IMG/VR virus record: IMGVR_UViG_3300046507_000747 | Location: 1 to 64,000 of that record | DNA: 64,000 nt | From: a virus | Reading direction: 5' to 3' (one strand) | The notes under the pieces: generated by a model | What the model was told of the DNA's origin: nothing | What the model saw: only the letters and a program-made list of their open reading frames with translations | Database searches by the model: none | Made by a program: the position numbers and the translations under genes | In this document: positions 56,157 through 64,000 of the stretch, piece after piece | Layout of the letters: each line of letters opens with the position of its first letter | How positions within the stretch are numbered: position 1 is the first letter of the stretch

Positions 56157-56517
56157 GGCGGTGAGCAGGAAGGTCCTGGCGTGAGCGCGACGCTACACAG
56201 CGGCCCCGGGCGGAGTCGCGTTTTTGCTCCGGCGGATTTCCCGACAGGGGGTCAGCGGGGCGCGCCTGCAGGTTTCATGCGCAGGGTCCGTGCATCTGAC
56301 ACCACAGAAGTACTAGGGTGACCACGCGACCATCGTCGGTACCGCCCACCGAGGGTCGCGTCCGCTTCACCTGGCTCCAGAAACACCAACGGCCGCGTCG
56401 TCGGGATCCCCATCCCTCAGCGGCCGTCCGACAGAGACCTTGGCCGGTCATCTTCTGTCGGTGGGGCCAACAACCTGATATCCGAACAAGATCGCTACGA
56501 CCATGGAGGTTGCTGGC
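56157..56517. other. Divergent intergenic region
   Basis: No confident gene. It holds CGGATTTCCC (56233-56242), a TAGCGT -10-like box for dinG at 56190-56195 and an AT stretch GCGTTTTTGCT (56218-56228). It separates the minus-strand replication run from the plus-strand 56.5-58.7 kb genes. Confidence 0.45.
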
Positions 56518-56811
56518 ATGAGCCAGCCTACCCAAGAACAGCCCTCGGTGTACACGACCCGAGGCCATGACACGCCGCTGCAGGCCCGCGCCTGCAATCC
56601 GTTCAGGGGGCGGCTGTCCATTTCTGCCCTCGATGATGTTCAATGTCTTCCGGACGACCGGGCCCGCCAGCCTGGAGCCACCACCACAGACCACCCCCGG
56701 GCACAGGCGTGCCCGAACCCGCCAAGGGGGCTGACGATGCACGGACTTCCTCAGGAAATGCTGGAGGGGCGCCCGGAGACCTCCATCTCCGTGACGCCCC
56801 TCTTCGCTTAG
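56518..56811 (+). CDS. Possible small protein, 97 aa
   Basis: ATG 56518 has GGAGG eight bases upstream. MSQPTQEQPSVYTTRGHDTP followed by LSISALDDVQCLPDDRARQP and HGLPQEMLEGRPETS is polar and disordered-looking. Third-position GC is only moderate, lower than in neighbours, so it may be recently acquired or non-coding. A CGGCC-CGAA-GGCCG hairpin lies just after the stop. Confidence 0.4.
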   Translation: MSQPTQEQPSVYTTRGHDTPLQARACNPFRGRLSISALDDVQCLPDDRARQPGATTTDHPRAQACPNPPRGLTMHGLPQEMLEGRPETSISVTPLFA

Positions 56812-56917
56812 CGGCCCGAAGGCCGGTGGGAGCCTCTCCGCCAAGAGTGCGCTTCCCACAAGGGATTACCAGTCCCTCAGACGACGCGACCTAGTCGGTC
56901 AGACCATCGCCTCCACG

Positions 56918-58366
56918 GTGGTCGGGCCCTTGTCCCCAATGCCAATAGAGAGGGCACCTCCCGCCGTGCCACGCCAGTTTACGGGCCACGCACCCGTGCC
57001 GCACGCCAGCCAGGGCGAAAAACTCGCCAAAATTAGGGGAACCGCCGCCTCCGTCGGCGCGTCTCCACTTGATCTTCACCCTCAGCACTGGCTCCGCCGG
57101 TTCCCCGCACTCTCCCCGCGCATGACGGCCCTGATGGACCAGGGTGACGTCGGACTGCGCTACGGAACGACGGACTCCACCTCGTCCAAGAGGGCCAAGT
57201 CCCAGCACCGGCACGCCGTCATGTCGGCCGCCGCCGCCGGTGCCGTCCGCAGCGGCTGGACCAGCGACCAGTTCGCCGAGGCCATGATCGACTGGCCTTC
57301 GCGTCCCGGCGGCTTCGTGCGCGAGATGAGCCAGCCGTCGGCCGAGCGGTACCTGGACAAGATCTGGGAGCGGGCCCGCCACCACGTCAGCTTCACCAGC
57401 GTCGTCGGCTCCCGCGAGGACGCCGTGATCGAACTGGTCGCGCTGCGGGACACCATCGCCTCCGCCAACTGCTGGCGGGGCACGTCCGGTTCAACCGATC
57501 TCCGCGTTCTGATGGCCCACTGGCACGCCGCGAAGAAGGCCGGTGGCCGGATGTACACCCTGGCCCACCGTGAGGCCGCAGAGGGCGCCGGGTGCACCGC
57601 CAACACCGCGTACCGGGCCTCCAAGCGCCTGGTCTCCGGGGGCTGGCTGAAGCTGGTCGAGGTGGGTACCGCTGACAAGGGATCGACCTGGTACCTGAAG
57701 GACGGTTCTCAGCAACGACACACTCCCCGGGGGGCGCAGCCTGGGGGGGCACAGTCGAATGTATCGATGGTGAGAAACGGTGAGCTGGACGGTGCCGTCA
57801 TCGAGCGCCTGATGAGCCTGGACGCCTTCGCCCACCGGGGCCTTGGAGCCTCTTCCCTGAAGATCCTGGCCGCCCTTCACCTGCGGGATCCCCAGTCCGT
57901 CGCGGAGCTGACCCAGACCGCCATGGCCAGCTCCGCGACCGTCTACCGCAAGCTCAAGGTGCTGACCGAGCACGGTCTGGTCGAGCGCCAGGACGGCCTG
58001 TGGGCGCTCACTGAGACGGCCGCTGAGGCCCTCGCAGGGGCCTGGGAGGGCTGGGACACCGTGGCGGCCGAGGTCGGCACGTACGGGACCGCCTGGCGCC
58101 GTCAGCAGGCCCACAAGGACCAGCGTGCGGTGTGGCACGGCATGGTCGTCCCCCGTATGCGCGAGCGCCGGATGCCCGACGTGGTTCCCGTACGGGGTGA
58201 CGAGGTCGACCGGCGGTGCAGGTGGGGCAGCGAGGTCATCGACCGGGTGACCGGCGAGGTCATCGAGGACTTCGTCGTGGCGTCAGATGGCCGGTACCTG
58301 CTGCTCGTTGAGGACCTGGACTACGACGAGCTGGTCCGCCGCAACGCCCTCGCCTGCGCCGCCTGA
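56918..58366 (+). CDS. Two-winged-helix protein, possible replication or partition protein
   Basis: The frame opens at GTG 56918, but codon use is poor until about 57060 and a GGCGA-AAAAC-TCGCC hairpin lies at 57014-57029; ATG 57122 (MTALMDQGDVGLRYGTTDST) may be the true start. The middle contains YTLAHREAAEGAGCTANTAY with ASKRLVSGGWLKLVEVG, a winged-helix, and ILAALHLRDPQSVAELTQTA with LVERQDGLWALTET, a second MarR-like one. It resembles actinobacterial plasmid Rep/helix-turn-helix proteins in layout only. A 43-bp inverted-repeat arm interrupts the linker between the two domains. Confidence 0.62.
   Translation: MVGPLSPMPIERAPPAVPRQFTGHAPVPHASQGEKLAKIRGTAASVGASPLDLHPQHWLRRFPALSPRMTALMDQGDVGLRYGTTDSTSSKRAKSQHRHAVMSAAAAGAVRSGWTSDQFAEAMIDWPSRPGGFVREMSQPSAERYLDKIWERARHHVSFTSVVGSREDAVIELVALRDTIASANCWRGTSGSTDLRVLMAHWHAAKKAGGRMYTLAHREAAEGAGCTANTAYRASKRLVSGGWLKLVEVGTADKGSTWYLKDGSQQRHTPRGAQPGGAQSNVSMVRNGELDGAVIERLMSLDAFAHRGLGASSLKILAALHLRDPQSVAELTQTAMASSATVYRKLKVLTEHGLVERQDGLWALTETAAEALAGAWEGWDTVAAEVGTYGTAWRRQQAHKDQRAVWHGMVVPRMRERRMPDVVPVRGDEVDRRCRWGSEVIDRVTGEVIEDFVVASDGRYLLLVEDLDYDELVRRNALACAA
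57706..57748. repeat. 43-bp inverted repeat, left arm
   Basis: Starts TTCTCAGCAACGACACACTC and ends CGCAGCCTGGGGGG. It is the exact reverse complement of 58739-58781, with 990 bp between the arms. It lies inside the two-winged-helix gene and encodes its linker. A shared TCGAATGT just beyond each arm extends the similarity. Confidence 0.85.
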
Positions 58367-58423
58367 CTGCCCAGCAAACCTTCATGTAGCCGCATATTCG
58401 CTGATCAGATGGCATGCGTGGTC

Positions 58424-58453
58424 TTGCCAGCCTGTTTCCGGTCTGCTTAGTGT
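58424..58453 (+). promoter_or_regulatory. Promoter for a leaderless message
   Basis: TTGCCA, 18 bases, TAGTGT, then only 6 bases to the ATG at 58460. The predicted transcription start coincides with the start codon and no ribosome site is present. Confidence 0.6.
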
Positions 58454-58459
58454 GCCCCC

Positions 58460-58738
58460 ATGCAGAGACCGATCGCCGCCACTCGGTGCCTGTCCTATGA
58501 CGACGCCACCGCAGTCCTTCCAGACATACGCCAGAACCTCAAGTACCGGGGTCTCACCCGTGATCAGTACGGCCTGTGCGCTGAAGTCGGCCGGTACGGA
58601 CGAGGCTGGGCTGTCTATGTGGGATTCCAGCGCTCCGCTGACGTCCACGAGGCCACCCAAGCCATCACCGCCGACTACCCAGATCCCAAAGACAGGTCTC
58701 TGATCTGGGGTTTCTCAGCTTTGACACATTCGATATGA
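58460..58738 (+). CDS. Small hypothetical protein, 92 aa, likely leaderless
   Basis: ATG 58460 with no ribosome site but a well-placed promoter. The chain MQRPIAATRCLSYDDATAVL, LTRDQYGLCAEVGRYGRGWA, VYVGFQRSADVHEATQAITA is mixed alpha-beta. No family was recognised. The stop at 58736-58738 abuts the right arm of the 43-bp inverted repeat. Confidence 0.6.
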   Translation: MQRPIAATRCLSYDDATAVLPDIRQNLKYRGLTRDQYGLCAEVGRYGRGWAVYVGFQRSADVHEATQAITADYPDPKDRSLIWGFSALTHSI

Positions 58739-58781
58739 CCCCCCAGGCTGCGCCCCCCGGGGAGTGTGTCGTTGCTGAGAA
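58739..58781. repeat. 43-bp inverted repeat, right arm
   Basis: Exact reverse complement of 57706-57748. It begins directly after the stop codon of the 92-aa gene and precedes the terminator at 58834. Confidence 0.85.
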
Positions 58782-58833
58782 ACTGGGTACCTGCCCCCTG
58801 AGCGGCCCTCCACCAGCCCGGAGGTGCCAACAC

Positions 58834-58872
58834 AGCAGGGGCCCTCGGGAGGTCATCCAGAGGGCCCCTGCT
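58834..58872. terminator. Bidirectional hairpin terminator
   Basis: AGCAGGGGCCCTC pairs perfectly with GAGGGCCCCTGCT, between the plus-strand genes and the converging SNF2-type gene. Confidence 0.8.
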
Positions 58873-58873
58873 G

Positions 58874-60427
58874 CTACGCCACCAGGTAGCTCCGGCGCCG
58901 CTGTACGGCCCCCACGTGGCCTTCCGCGCCGGTGTCGCCCAGGAACCGGTCGGCCATCTCGTTGCGAGCCAGCATGGACTCCACGATCCCCTCCTCCACG
59001 GTGCCCTGCAGGACGAACGTGGTGCAGGTGATCGAGGCCGCCTGCGAGGTGATCCGGTCGATCCGGCCGAGGCGCTGGGTGCGGGTCTCGTAGGTCAGCG
59101 CCGACTCGTACTCGACCAGGTAGGTGGCCTCGGGAAGGTTGATGCCGTCCTTGCCCGCGTCGCTGGTCAGGAAGACGCAGGGCTCGGGGTCGGCACGGAA
59201 GCCGGTGCGGGCCTGCTCGCGGTCGGCACCGGCCATGGAGCCGGTGTAGAGGTAGCTGCGGATGCCCTCCTTGCGCAGGGCCTCGGCGAGCAGCGGCAGG
59301 GCGGACGGCCCGAACTGGGAGAAGACCACGGCCTTGTCGCCCTGCCCGTGGACAATGGATGACAGGTACTCGACAAGCTCCTCGGTCTTCCTCGACGGCA
59401 GCGACCGCAGGTACTCCACCCCATACGCCCGGACCAGCTCCATGGCCAGCTGAGACGTTCCGGCGGCGGCCGAGTGGGCGAGGGCCATCGGGTGCGCGGC
59501 GATCTGTCTCAGGGCCGCGTGCAGGCCGGGGACGGGCTGCTGGGGGTCGACCTGCAGGGACGCCACCTCGTCGTAGAGCCGCCCCTGCTCCCGGCCCATC
59601 TGCAGCGTGCGGAACTCCTCGATCCGCCGGGGGAACAGGTCGCGGACGTCCGGGTCCGTCTTGCGCTTGCGCCAGATGTGCGGCCGGGCCAGGGCGACGA
59701 ACTGCTCGACGCCGTCGTCGGAGTAGCGCGGGCGGCCGTAGTCGTCCCGGCTCTTGATCACCGCGTCCTCGAACACCTTCACCGTCGGCATGGCGGCTGG
59801 GACGAGGAGCCGGAGCAGGTTGAAGCCGTCCTCGTAGGACCGGCTGATCGGAGTGGCCGTCAGGCCGACGACGCGCAGGTCCTTCTGGCACCGGCGCAGC
59901 TGGGTGAGGGCGTAGCCGTGGGCCTTGTAGAGCTGGCTGGAGCGGTTGCGCAGCTTGTCGGACATCTCGTCGTAGACCACGAGGACGCGGCGGCCGTCGG
60001 CCTGGGCGGCCAGCAGGGCCTGCAGGACGGGCCCCGGCTCGGGGACCCGGGTCCGCTTCCCCTGGGGAATGGAGAAGCGCGCCAGGTCGGCGCGGAGCGT
60101 CTCGTAGGTGCTGATCACGACGCGGGGCAGGCCGCGCTGCAGCGCCTTCATCCGGCCGGGGCCGTGGTGGACGGCGGCCGTCAGCGTGGTGAAGGCGCCG
60201 AAATCCTCGTGCCACTCGGTGAGCTTGTTCTGCTTGCACACGAGCAGGACGAGGTCCTCGGCGCCGTCCTGCTTGAGGAGCGCGGCGAGCGCCATGGCGA
60301 TGACGGACTTGCCGATGCCGGTGTCGGCCACGAGCAGGCCGGAGCGCCGGGCGTAGGCGAACGCGGTGCCTTCTTGCTGGCACGGGTAGAGGCCGTGCGG
60401 GCTGTGGAAGACGGGCGGGGCGTCCAT
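58874..60427 (-). CDS. SNF2-type superfamily 2 DNA helicase
   Basis: A 517-aa protein from ATG 60427, with a TACCGT -10-like box 7 bases upstream and no ribosome site (possibly leaderless). Walker A VADTGIGKSVIAMALAALL, DEMS-type box VLVVYDEMSDKL (replacing DEAH), GLTATPIS (motif III) and a C-terminal half with KAVVFSQFGPSALPLLAEAL, FLTSDAGKDGINL and TRTQRLGRIDRI (QRxxRxxR-like motif VI). It may remodel or unwind DNA-protein complexes at the fork or in recombination. Confidence 0.82.
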   Translation of the reverse strand: MDAPPVFHSPHGLYPCQQEGTAFAYARRSGLLVADTGIGKSVIAMALAALLKQDGAEDLVLLVCKQNKLTEWHEDFGAFTTLTAAVHHGPGRMKALQRGLPRVVISTYETLRADLARFSIPQGKRTRVPEPGPVLQALLAAQADGRRVLVVYDEMSDKLRNRSSQLYKAHGYALTQLRRCQKDLRVVGLTATPISRSYEDGFNLLRLLVPAAMPTVKVFEDAVIKSRDDYGRPRYSDDGVEQFVALARPHIWRKRKTDPDVRDLFPRRIEEFRTLQMGREQGRLYDEVASLQVDPQQPVPGLHAALRQIAAHPMALAHSAAAGTSQLAMELVRAYGVEYLRSLPSRKTEELVEYLSSIVHGQGDKAVVFSQFGPSALPLLAEALRKEGIRSYLYTGSMAGADREQARTGFRADPEPCVFLTSDAGKDGINLPEATYLVEYESALTYETRTQRLGRIDRITSQAASITCTTFVLQGTVEEGIVESMLARNEMADRFLGDTGAEGHVGAVQRRRSYLVA

Positions 60428-60527
60428 GCAGGTCACGGTAGGTGCCAGGGGGCTAGAGATGGATTTGGAGATTTATTTATCTGGTGATGCGTCGAGAAAA
60501 ACGCAAATCCATTTTTCCGTTGACGAG

Positions 60528-61445
60528 TTACTTGATCCGGTCGAGTCGGAGCCAGCTGCCCGATCCGAGAGTGGCGGTCTGAGCGGCGGTGCCGCTGGCG
60601 AAGGTGACCACGAGGTTCCCGGCGGTGGCGGCGGTGATCAGCGTTCCGTGCAGGGAGACCGCCTTGTTCGCGCCGGAGCCGGACCAGCTGTCGGTGGCGG
60701 TGATGGAGGCGACGTAGGTGGCCGTGTTGTCGCCCCAGACCATGGTGGCGCCGGACGGGCCGGTGAAGGAGTGGACGAAGCTCACGCCGGACGGAGACTG
60801 GACGACCAGGAACGCGGTCATCTGGTACGTGGCCCCGGCTTCCACGGGGATCGTGAGCGAGGCCGACGCCTGCTGCGTGACGGTGCTGTTCGTCTCGGCC
60901 GCCGCAGAGAGAGCGCGCGCGGGCACCAGGCCGCGCACGTTGCCGGAGATGTCCCGCATCCGGATCGGCACGCCCGCTGCCGATTGGCTGTAGATCACCG
61001 ATCCGCCGGAGGGATTGGTGGTGGGGACGGTCGTGGCGTCGGCCAGCTGGATCTCGCCGACGCCGTTGTCCCCGAGCGTCGAGGCGGTGCCGACACGGAC
61101 CGACTGGGAGAAGGCGGGCGTGCCCGAGAACGTCGGGTTCCCGGAGAAGGTGCCCGACATGGTGCCGCCGCTCGCAGGCAGGGCCCCCGTGATGCGGGAG
61201 TCGTTGCCCGCTGCGTAGGTACCGGCGGCGGTACCGGCGACCGGTATCTGGCCGAACGCGGCAGCGTCGTTCGCCGCAGTCCCGTTGGCCAGGTTGGTGA
61301 TCTTCTGGCCGTTCAGGGCGACGGGAGCGGTAGGGGCGACCAGCTGGTCCAGCCGCTTGCTGGTGATCTGAGTCTGCAGATCGGTGAGCGCTGCGTTGAG
61401 CGGCACGTCCCAGTTGAGGGTGCCGGTGGCGACGGTGTTAACCAT
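60528..61445 (-). CDS. Tail fibre-like or minor tail protein
   Basis: A 305-aa protein from ATG 61445, one-base overlap with the upstream stop. The low-complexity N-terminus NGQKITNLANGTAANDAAAF is typical of phage tail fibres. The middle is Gly/Ser/Thr-rich, and the C-terminal part (GATYQMTAFLVVQSPSGVSF, GSWLRLDRIK) is a beta sandwich suited to a trimeric receptor-binding tip. Last structural gene before a non-coding gap of about 100 bases. Confidence 0.75.
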   Translation of the reverse strand: MVNTVATGTLNWDVPLNAALTDLQTQITSKRLDQLVAPTAPVALNGQKITNLANGTAANDAAAFGQIPVAGTAAGTYAAGNDSRITGALPASGGTMSGTFSGNPTFSGTPAFSQSVRVGTASTLGDNGVGEIQLADATTVPTTNPSGGSVIYSQSAAGVPIRMRDISGNVRGLVPARALSAAAETNSTVTQQASASLTIPVEAGATYQMTAFLVVQSPSGVSFVHSFTGPSGATMVWGDNTATYVASITATDSWSGSGANKAVSLHGTLITAATAGNLVVTFASGTAAQTATLGSGSWLRLDRIK

Positions 61446-63037
61446 TACTGGCCTCCAAACTTGCCTGAGCCGTAGGCGCCGCTGCCGAAGCCGGTCAGGG
61501 GGTCGTTCCGCGAGCGGACGAGGACTCGTCCGAGCTGTGGCGTGAAGACAGCCGAGTTGACCTGCAGGGTCAGGCGCAGGTACTTCGTCCCGCTCGGCAG
61601 CGGGCGTGCGTTGGCCAGCCAGGTTTGGTACCAGGAGGCCGTGGTCGCGGTCATCGTTTGCCAGGCCAGCGGGATGGTGGTCCAGGTCGCGTTGTCCGGT
61701 GAGACCTGGGCGACGACCTCGGTGGCGAGGGTGGCCGGGTCCGGTCCGCTCAGCTGCCAGGAGAAGACGTGGGCGCGGAAGTCGCGGATGCCGGTCCTCT
61801 GCTGGTAGGTGACCCAGCCCGTTCCGGCGCCGTTCCGCTTGGCCCGGTTGAGGTCGCCCGCCTTCGAGCCGTCGGAGTCGCCGGTCTCCAGGACCAGGTT
61901 GGGGTCGTGGGCGTACGACTTCGTCCAGTCGGCCAGCTCGTCGTCGATCGCGCCGTCGGTGAGGTACACGAGCCCCAGCTGATCGAGGGCGGACAGCAGG
62001 GACAGCAGCGCTGTCCGGCCTGGCGTGGACGTGATGACGCCGCTGCTGCTCACCAGGGGCTGGGTGCTTCCGGCCGCACCGAACACGCCGATGGGGCTGG
62101 CGGGGCCGCCGAGGACCGCGTCCTGGCGGGCGGCGAAGAACCGGGACATCACCGCATTGCCCAGGACGGCGACGCTCCAGTTCAGCCAGCTCAGGTCAGG
62201 CAGCGTGCCCTGGCCGACGATGACTTTGCCGTCGGAGGTGATCTGGGCGCTGGAGCCGACGGTGATGGTGTTGGCGGCCGGTGCCGTCACACCAGAGCCG
62301 ACCACCACGGCACCGTCCGGTGCAGCGGCTGGCGAGGCGGCACGGCCGAGGGCTACCTGGTTCGGCTGGCCGGTGTTGGTGGCGGCGCCGAGGGCGACGC
62401 TGGAGTCGGTGGCATTGGCCGTGGCACCGGCAGCGACCGCGTTGGGCCCAGCGGTCGCCCGGCCGAGGATGACCGCGCCATCGCCGCCCGGGTGGGCATC
62501 GGACCCGATGACCGCCGTGTCCTTGCCCTGCGCACCGGTGGGCGTATGGCCGAACCAGGTCTGGCCCGGGTAGATGTCGGTGAGGTCGGGGCTGCCCAGC
62601 ACCGTGGAATGGGGCGCGTCGCCCTCGTGCTCGTGGAAGCGCAGGACGTCCAGCACCTGCCAGACGGCCGAGCCGTCCGGGGAGACGGCCAGCATGGCCT
62701 CGCTGGACAGGTTGTCGGCCGAGCCGATGTGTACCGGCTCATCGCTGCGGACGGTGGCGGCCGGGGCCGGGACGATGTCGACGCCGGAGCGGGTGAAGGT
62801 CGCGCCGCCGGGCAGCAGCGCCTGCACGGTCACCCGCAGCGGGTTGTCCGTCCACAAGTTGATGACGGCCGAGTCGACCAGGATGGGCCACTCCTGGGGA
62901 GCGCCGCCGTACGGGTCCAGGTACACCGGCTCGTCGATCGGATTGCCGGTGTCCAGGTCGAGCAGCGTCACCTCGGCGTACGGGTACGGCGCGCCGGAGG
63001 AGTCGACCAGCGGCAGGTACAGGTGGCAGCGGTCCAC
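61445..63037 (-). CDS. Tail fibre protein with YadA-like head repeats
   Basis: A 530-aa protein from GTG/ATG 63037. The N-terminus (MDRCHLYLPLVDSSGAPYPY, EVTLLDLDTGNPIDEPVYLD) looks like a baseplate-attached beta domain. Residues about 165-270 (AVILGRATAGPNAVAAGATA, DSSVALGAATNTGQPNQVAL, GAVVVGSGVTAPAANTITVG) are short repeats like the trimeric YadA head left-handed roll. The C-terminal 200 residues form beta-sandwich carbohydrate-binding-like domains. It should be a trimeric fibre. Confidence 0.78.
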   Translation of the reverse strand: MDRCHLYLPLVDSSGAPYPYAEVTLLDLDTGNPIDEPVYLDPYGGAPQEWPILVDSAVINLWTDNPLRVTVQALLPGGATFTRSGVDIVPAPAATVRSDEPVHIGSADNLSSEAMLAVSPDGSAVWQVLDVLRFHEHEGDAPHSTVLGSPDLTDIYPGQTWFGHTPTGAQGKDTAVIGSDAHPGGDGAVILGRATAGPNAVAAGATANATDSSVALGAATNTGQPNQVALGRAASPAAAPDGAVVVGSGVTAPAANTITVGSSAQITSDGKVIVGQGTLPDLSWLNWSVAVLGNAVMSRFFAARQDAVLGGPASPIGVFGAAGSTQPLVSSSGVITSTPGRTALLSLLSALDQLGLVYLTDGAIDDELADWTKSYAHDPNLVLETGDSDGSKAGDLNRAKRNGAGTGWVTYQQRTGIRDFRAHVFSWQLSGPDPATLATEVVAQVSPDNATWTTIPLAWQTMTATTASWYQTWLANARPLPSGTKYLRLTLQVNSAVFTPQLGRVLVRSRNDPLTGFGSGAYGSGKFGGQ

Positions 63038-63046
63038 GAAGGCTCC

Positions 63047-64000
63047 TCAGGAAGTCGGCATGGTGGGGTCGGACACCAGCGGCTGGAAGTGGATGTAGCG
63101 CCACTGCGAGGTGCCGGTGGACGGGCTGCGGAAGCCGACGCCCTTGCCGCCTGCCAGCGTGGTGACCAGGAGGAAGGTCTGGGAGACGCCGTTGACGTAC
63201 ACCCGGATCTGGCCGGGCCAGTTCCTCACCGCGACGTGGTCACCGGCCACGATCGGCGTGGTGAAGGTGAAGAACTTCGACAGGGTGCCGTTGATGCACG
63301 AGTACAGGCCGGTCGAGGTCATCTGGTAGTAGTTGTTTGCATCTACCTTTCGCCACACCAGGCCGCCCTCGGCCGTCGCGGTGCCCCAGCGGGTCGTCAG
63401 CACCCCGTACTGCCAGTCCACGTTGAACGAAGCCGTCGCGTTGGCGGCGAGCAGCACGCCGTCCTTGCTGGCCGTGGCGACGCCGTTGACGTTCCATGCT
63501 TCGCCGGACGCCGTCACCGTCAGTCCGTTGCTGTTTGACGGCGGGGGCTGCACGGCGGTGGGGCCCATGTCGTAGTAGAAAAAATCTCCGCTGGCGGGCT
63601 GCAGCGCGTCCCACTGGTACAGCGCGGTGTCGGTGCCCCGGTAGTCGGCGCCCATGAAGCTGCCGGAGGCCGACATGTCGGAGAACACGGCGGTGTTGGT
63701 GGTGCCGTCGGCGTTGCGCTTGTAGGCGCGCGGCGCGCGGAACGGGAAGCCGATGCAGTTGTCGATCAGGCAGAAGACGTTCTGGCCGAAGGTGGACAGC
63801 GTGTACGAGTGGGGGTTGCCGTCCCACGGCTTGATCGCGGTGGGCAGCGTGATCGCGGCCGAGTCGGCCTTCTCGGCGTCCCATGGACCGACCGCGTTGC
63901 CGGAGCCCGGGATGGTCTGGCGGACGCCGATGGAGTTGTTGCCCTGGGTCAGCGCCACGTACGTACGAGCAGCGCTGGTGCTCTGCCAGATGGTGCCCGG
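63047..64000 (-). CDS. Tail fibre-like protein, N-terminus cut by window edge
   Basis: The frame stays open to the right edge: before the internal GTG at 63958 it continues as PGTIWQSTSAARTYVALTQG. The visible 318 residues are beta-rich (YTLSTFGQNVFCLIDNCIGF, GLTVTASGEAWNVNGVATAS, GDHVAVRNWPGQIRVYVNGV), typical of a concanavalin-like or galactose-binding fold in fibres. Upstream tail genes are expected beyond the window. Confidence 0.72.
   Translation of the reverse strand, partial: PGTIWQSTSAARTYVALTQGNNSIGVRQTIPGSGNAVGPWDAEKADSAAITLPTAIKPWDGNPHSYTLSTFGQNVFCLIDNCIGFPFRAPRAYKRNADGTTNTAVFSDMSASGSFMGADYRGTDTALYQWDALQPASGDFFYYDMGPTAVQPPPSNSNGLTVTASGEAWNVNGVATASKDGVLLAANATASFNVDWQYGVLTTRWGTATAEGGLVWRKVDANNYYQMTSTGLYSCINGTLSKFFTFTTPIVAGDHVAVRNWPGQIRVYVNGVSQTFLLVTTLAGGKGVGFRSPSTGTSQWRYIHFQPLVSDPTMPTS

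Noticed and set aside
1-64000. tRNA genes, rRNA, CRISPR arrays and insertion sequences
   Set aside because: No cloverleaf-type GTTCRA arms, no regularly spaced repeats and no transposase motifs were noticed on reading; a dedicated scan could still find a divergent case.

Overview
This is GC-rich actinobacterial DNA, most likely from a Streptomyces-type temperate phage, prophage or phage-plasmid. The host assignment rests on a Scr1-like/DUF5753 helix-turn-helix regulator paired with a DUF397 protein, an anti-sigma-type ATPase, a WhiB-like protein, heavy use of GTG starts and very high third-codon-position GC. The phage assignment rests on a terminase large subunit, three tail-fibre-like proteins at the right edge and a nearly complete replication and recombination gene set. 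A DUF2637 membrane protein (a family often seen on Streptomyces plasmids and integrative elements) and a winged-helix protein that might be a replication protein suggest, without proving, a plasmid-like state. No tRNA, rRNA, CRISPR array or insertion sequence was seen.

Layout. (1) 1-7 kb, minus strand: short operons of unknown proteins. Each is driven by a -35/-10 promoter whose spacer holds a GCAACA-NN-TGTTGC dyad, and several are separated by strong hairpin terminators. (2) 7-19 kb, mixed strands: the accessory/lysogeny-like region. It holds the anti-sigma-like ATPase, the Scr1/DUF397 pair, a coupled plus-strand operon ending in a tyrosine recombinase and an endonuclease VII, a protein with an HExxE motif behind an RBS-occluding stem-loop, a DUF397-like/JmjC-cupin cluster, a second recombinase-like protein lacking its C-terminal catalytic boxes, and a lipoprotein. 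(3) 19-30 kb, minus strand: a DUF2637 protein, a Lys/Ala-rich protein, two very large modular proteins (RelE-like + ADP-ribosyltransferase-like + 2H phosphoesterase; ADP-ribosyltransferase-like + GNAT + nucleotidyltransferase-like) and the terminase large subunit. (4) 29.8-56.2 kb, minus strand: tightly packed genes, many with 4-bp start/stop overlaps. They include an SPFH-like membrane protein, a MazG-like protein, a sigma-region-4-like protein, a RuvC-like resolvase, a Cas4-like nuclease, a PD-(D/E)XK nuclease, RecA, DnaE, a probable SSB, a J-domain protein, primase, a WhiB-like protein, a DnaB-like helicase, a DnaC-like ATPase, a 5'-3' exonuclease and a DinG helicase. (5) 56.2-58.8 kb, plus strand: a two-winged-helix protein and a small leaderless gene, bracketed by a 43-bp perfect inverted repeat. 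(6) 58.9-64 kb, minus strand: an SNF2-type helicase and tail-fibre genes, the last running off the window.

How the genes fit together: the element appears to bring its own polymerase, primase, helicase, loader, SSB and recombinase, plus resolvases and nucleases that would process recombination intermediates before packaging. The two large modular proteins next to the terminase look like effector or counter-defence proteins. Small transcription factors sit inside the replication operons. Several shared palindromic operators suggest at least three regulatory circuits. The genes at both window edges are cut: the left one lacks its C-terminus and the right one its N-terminus.
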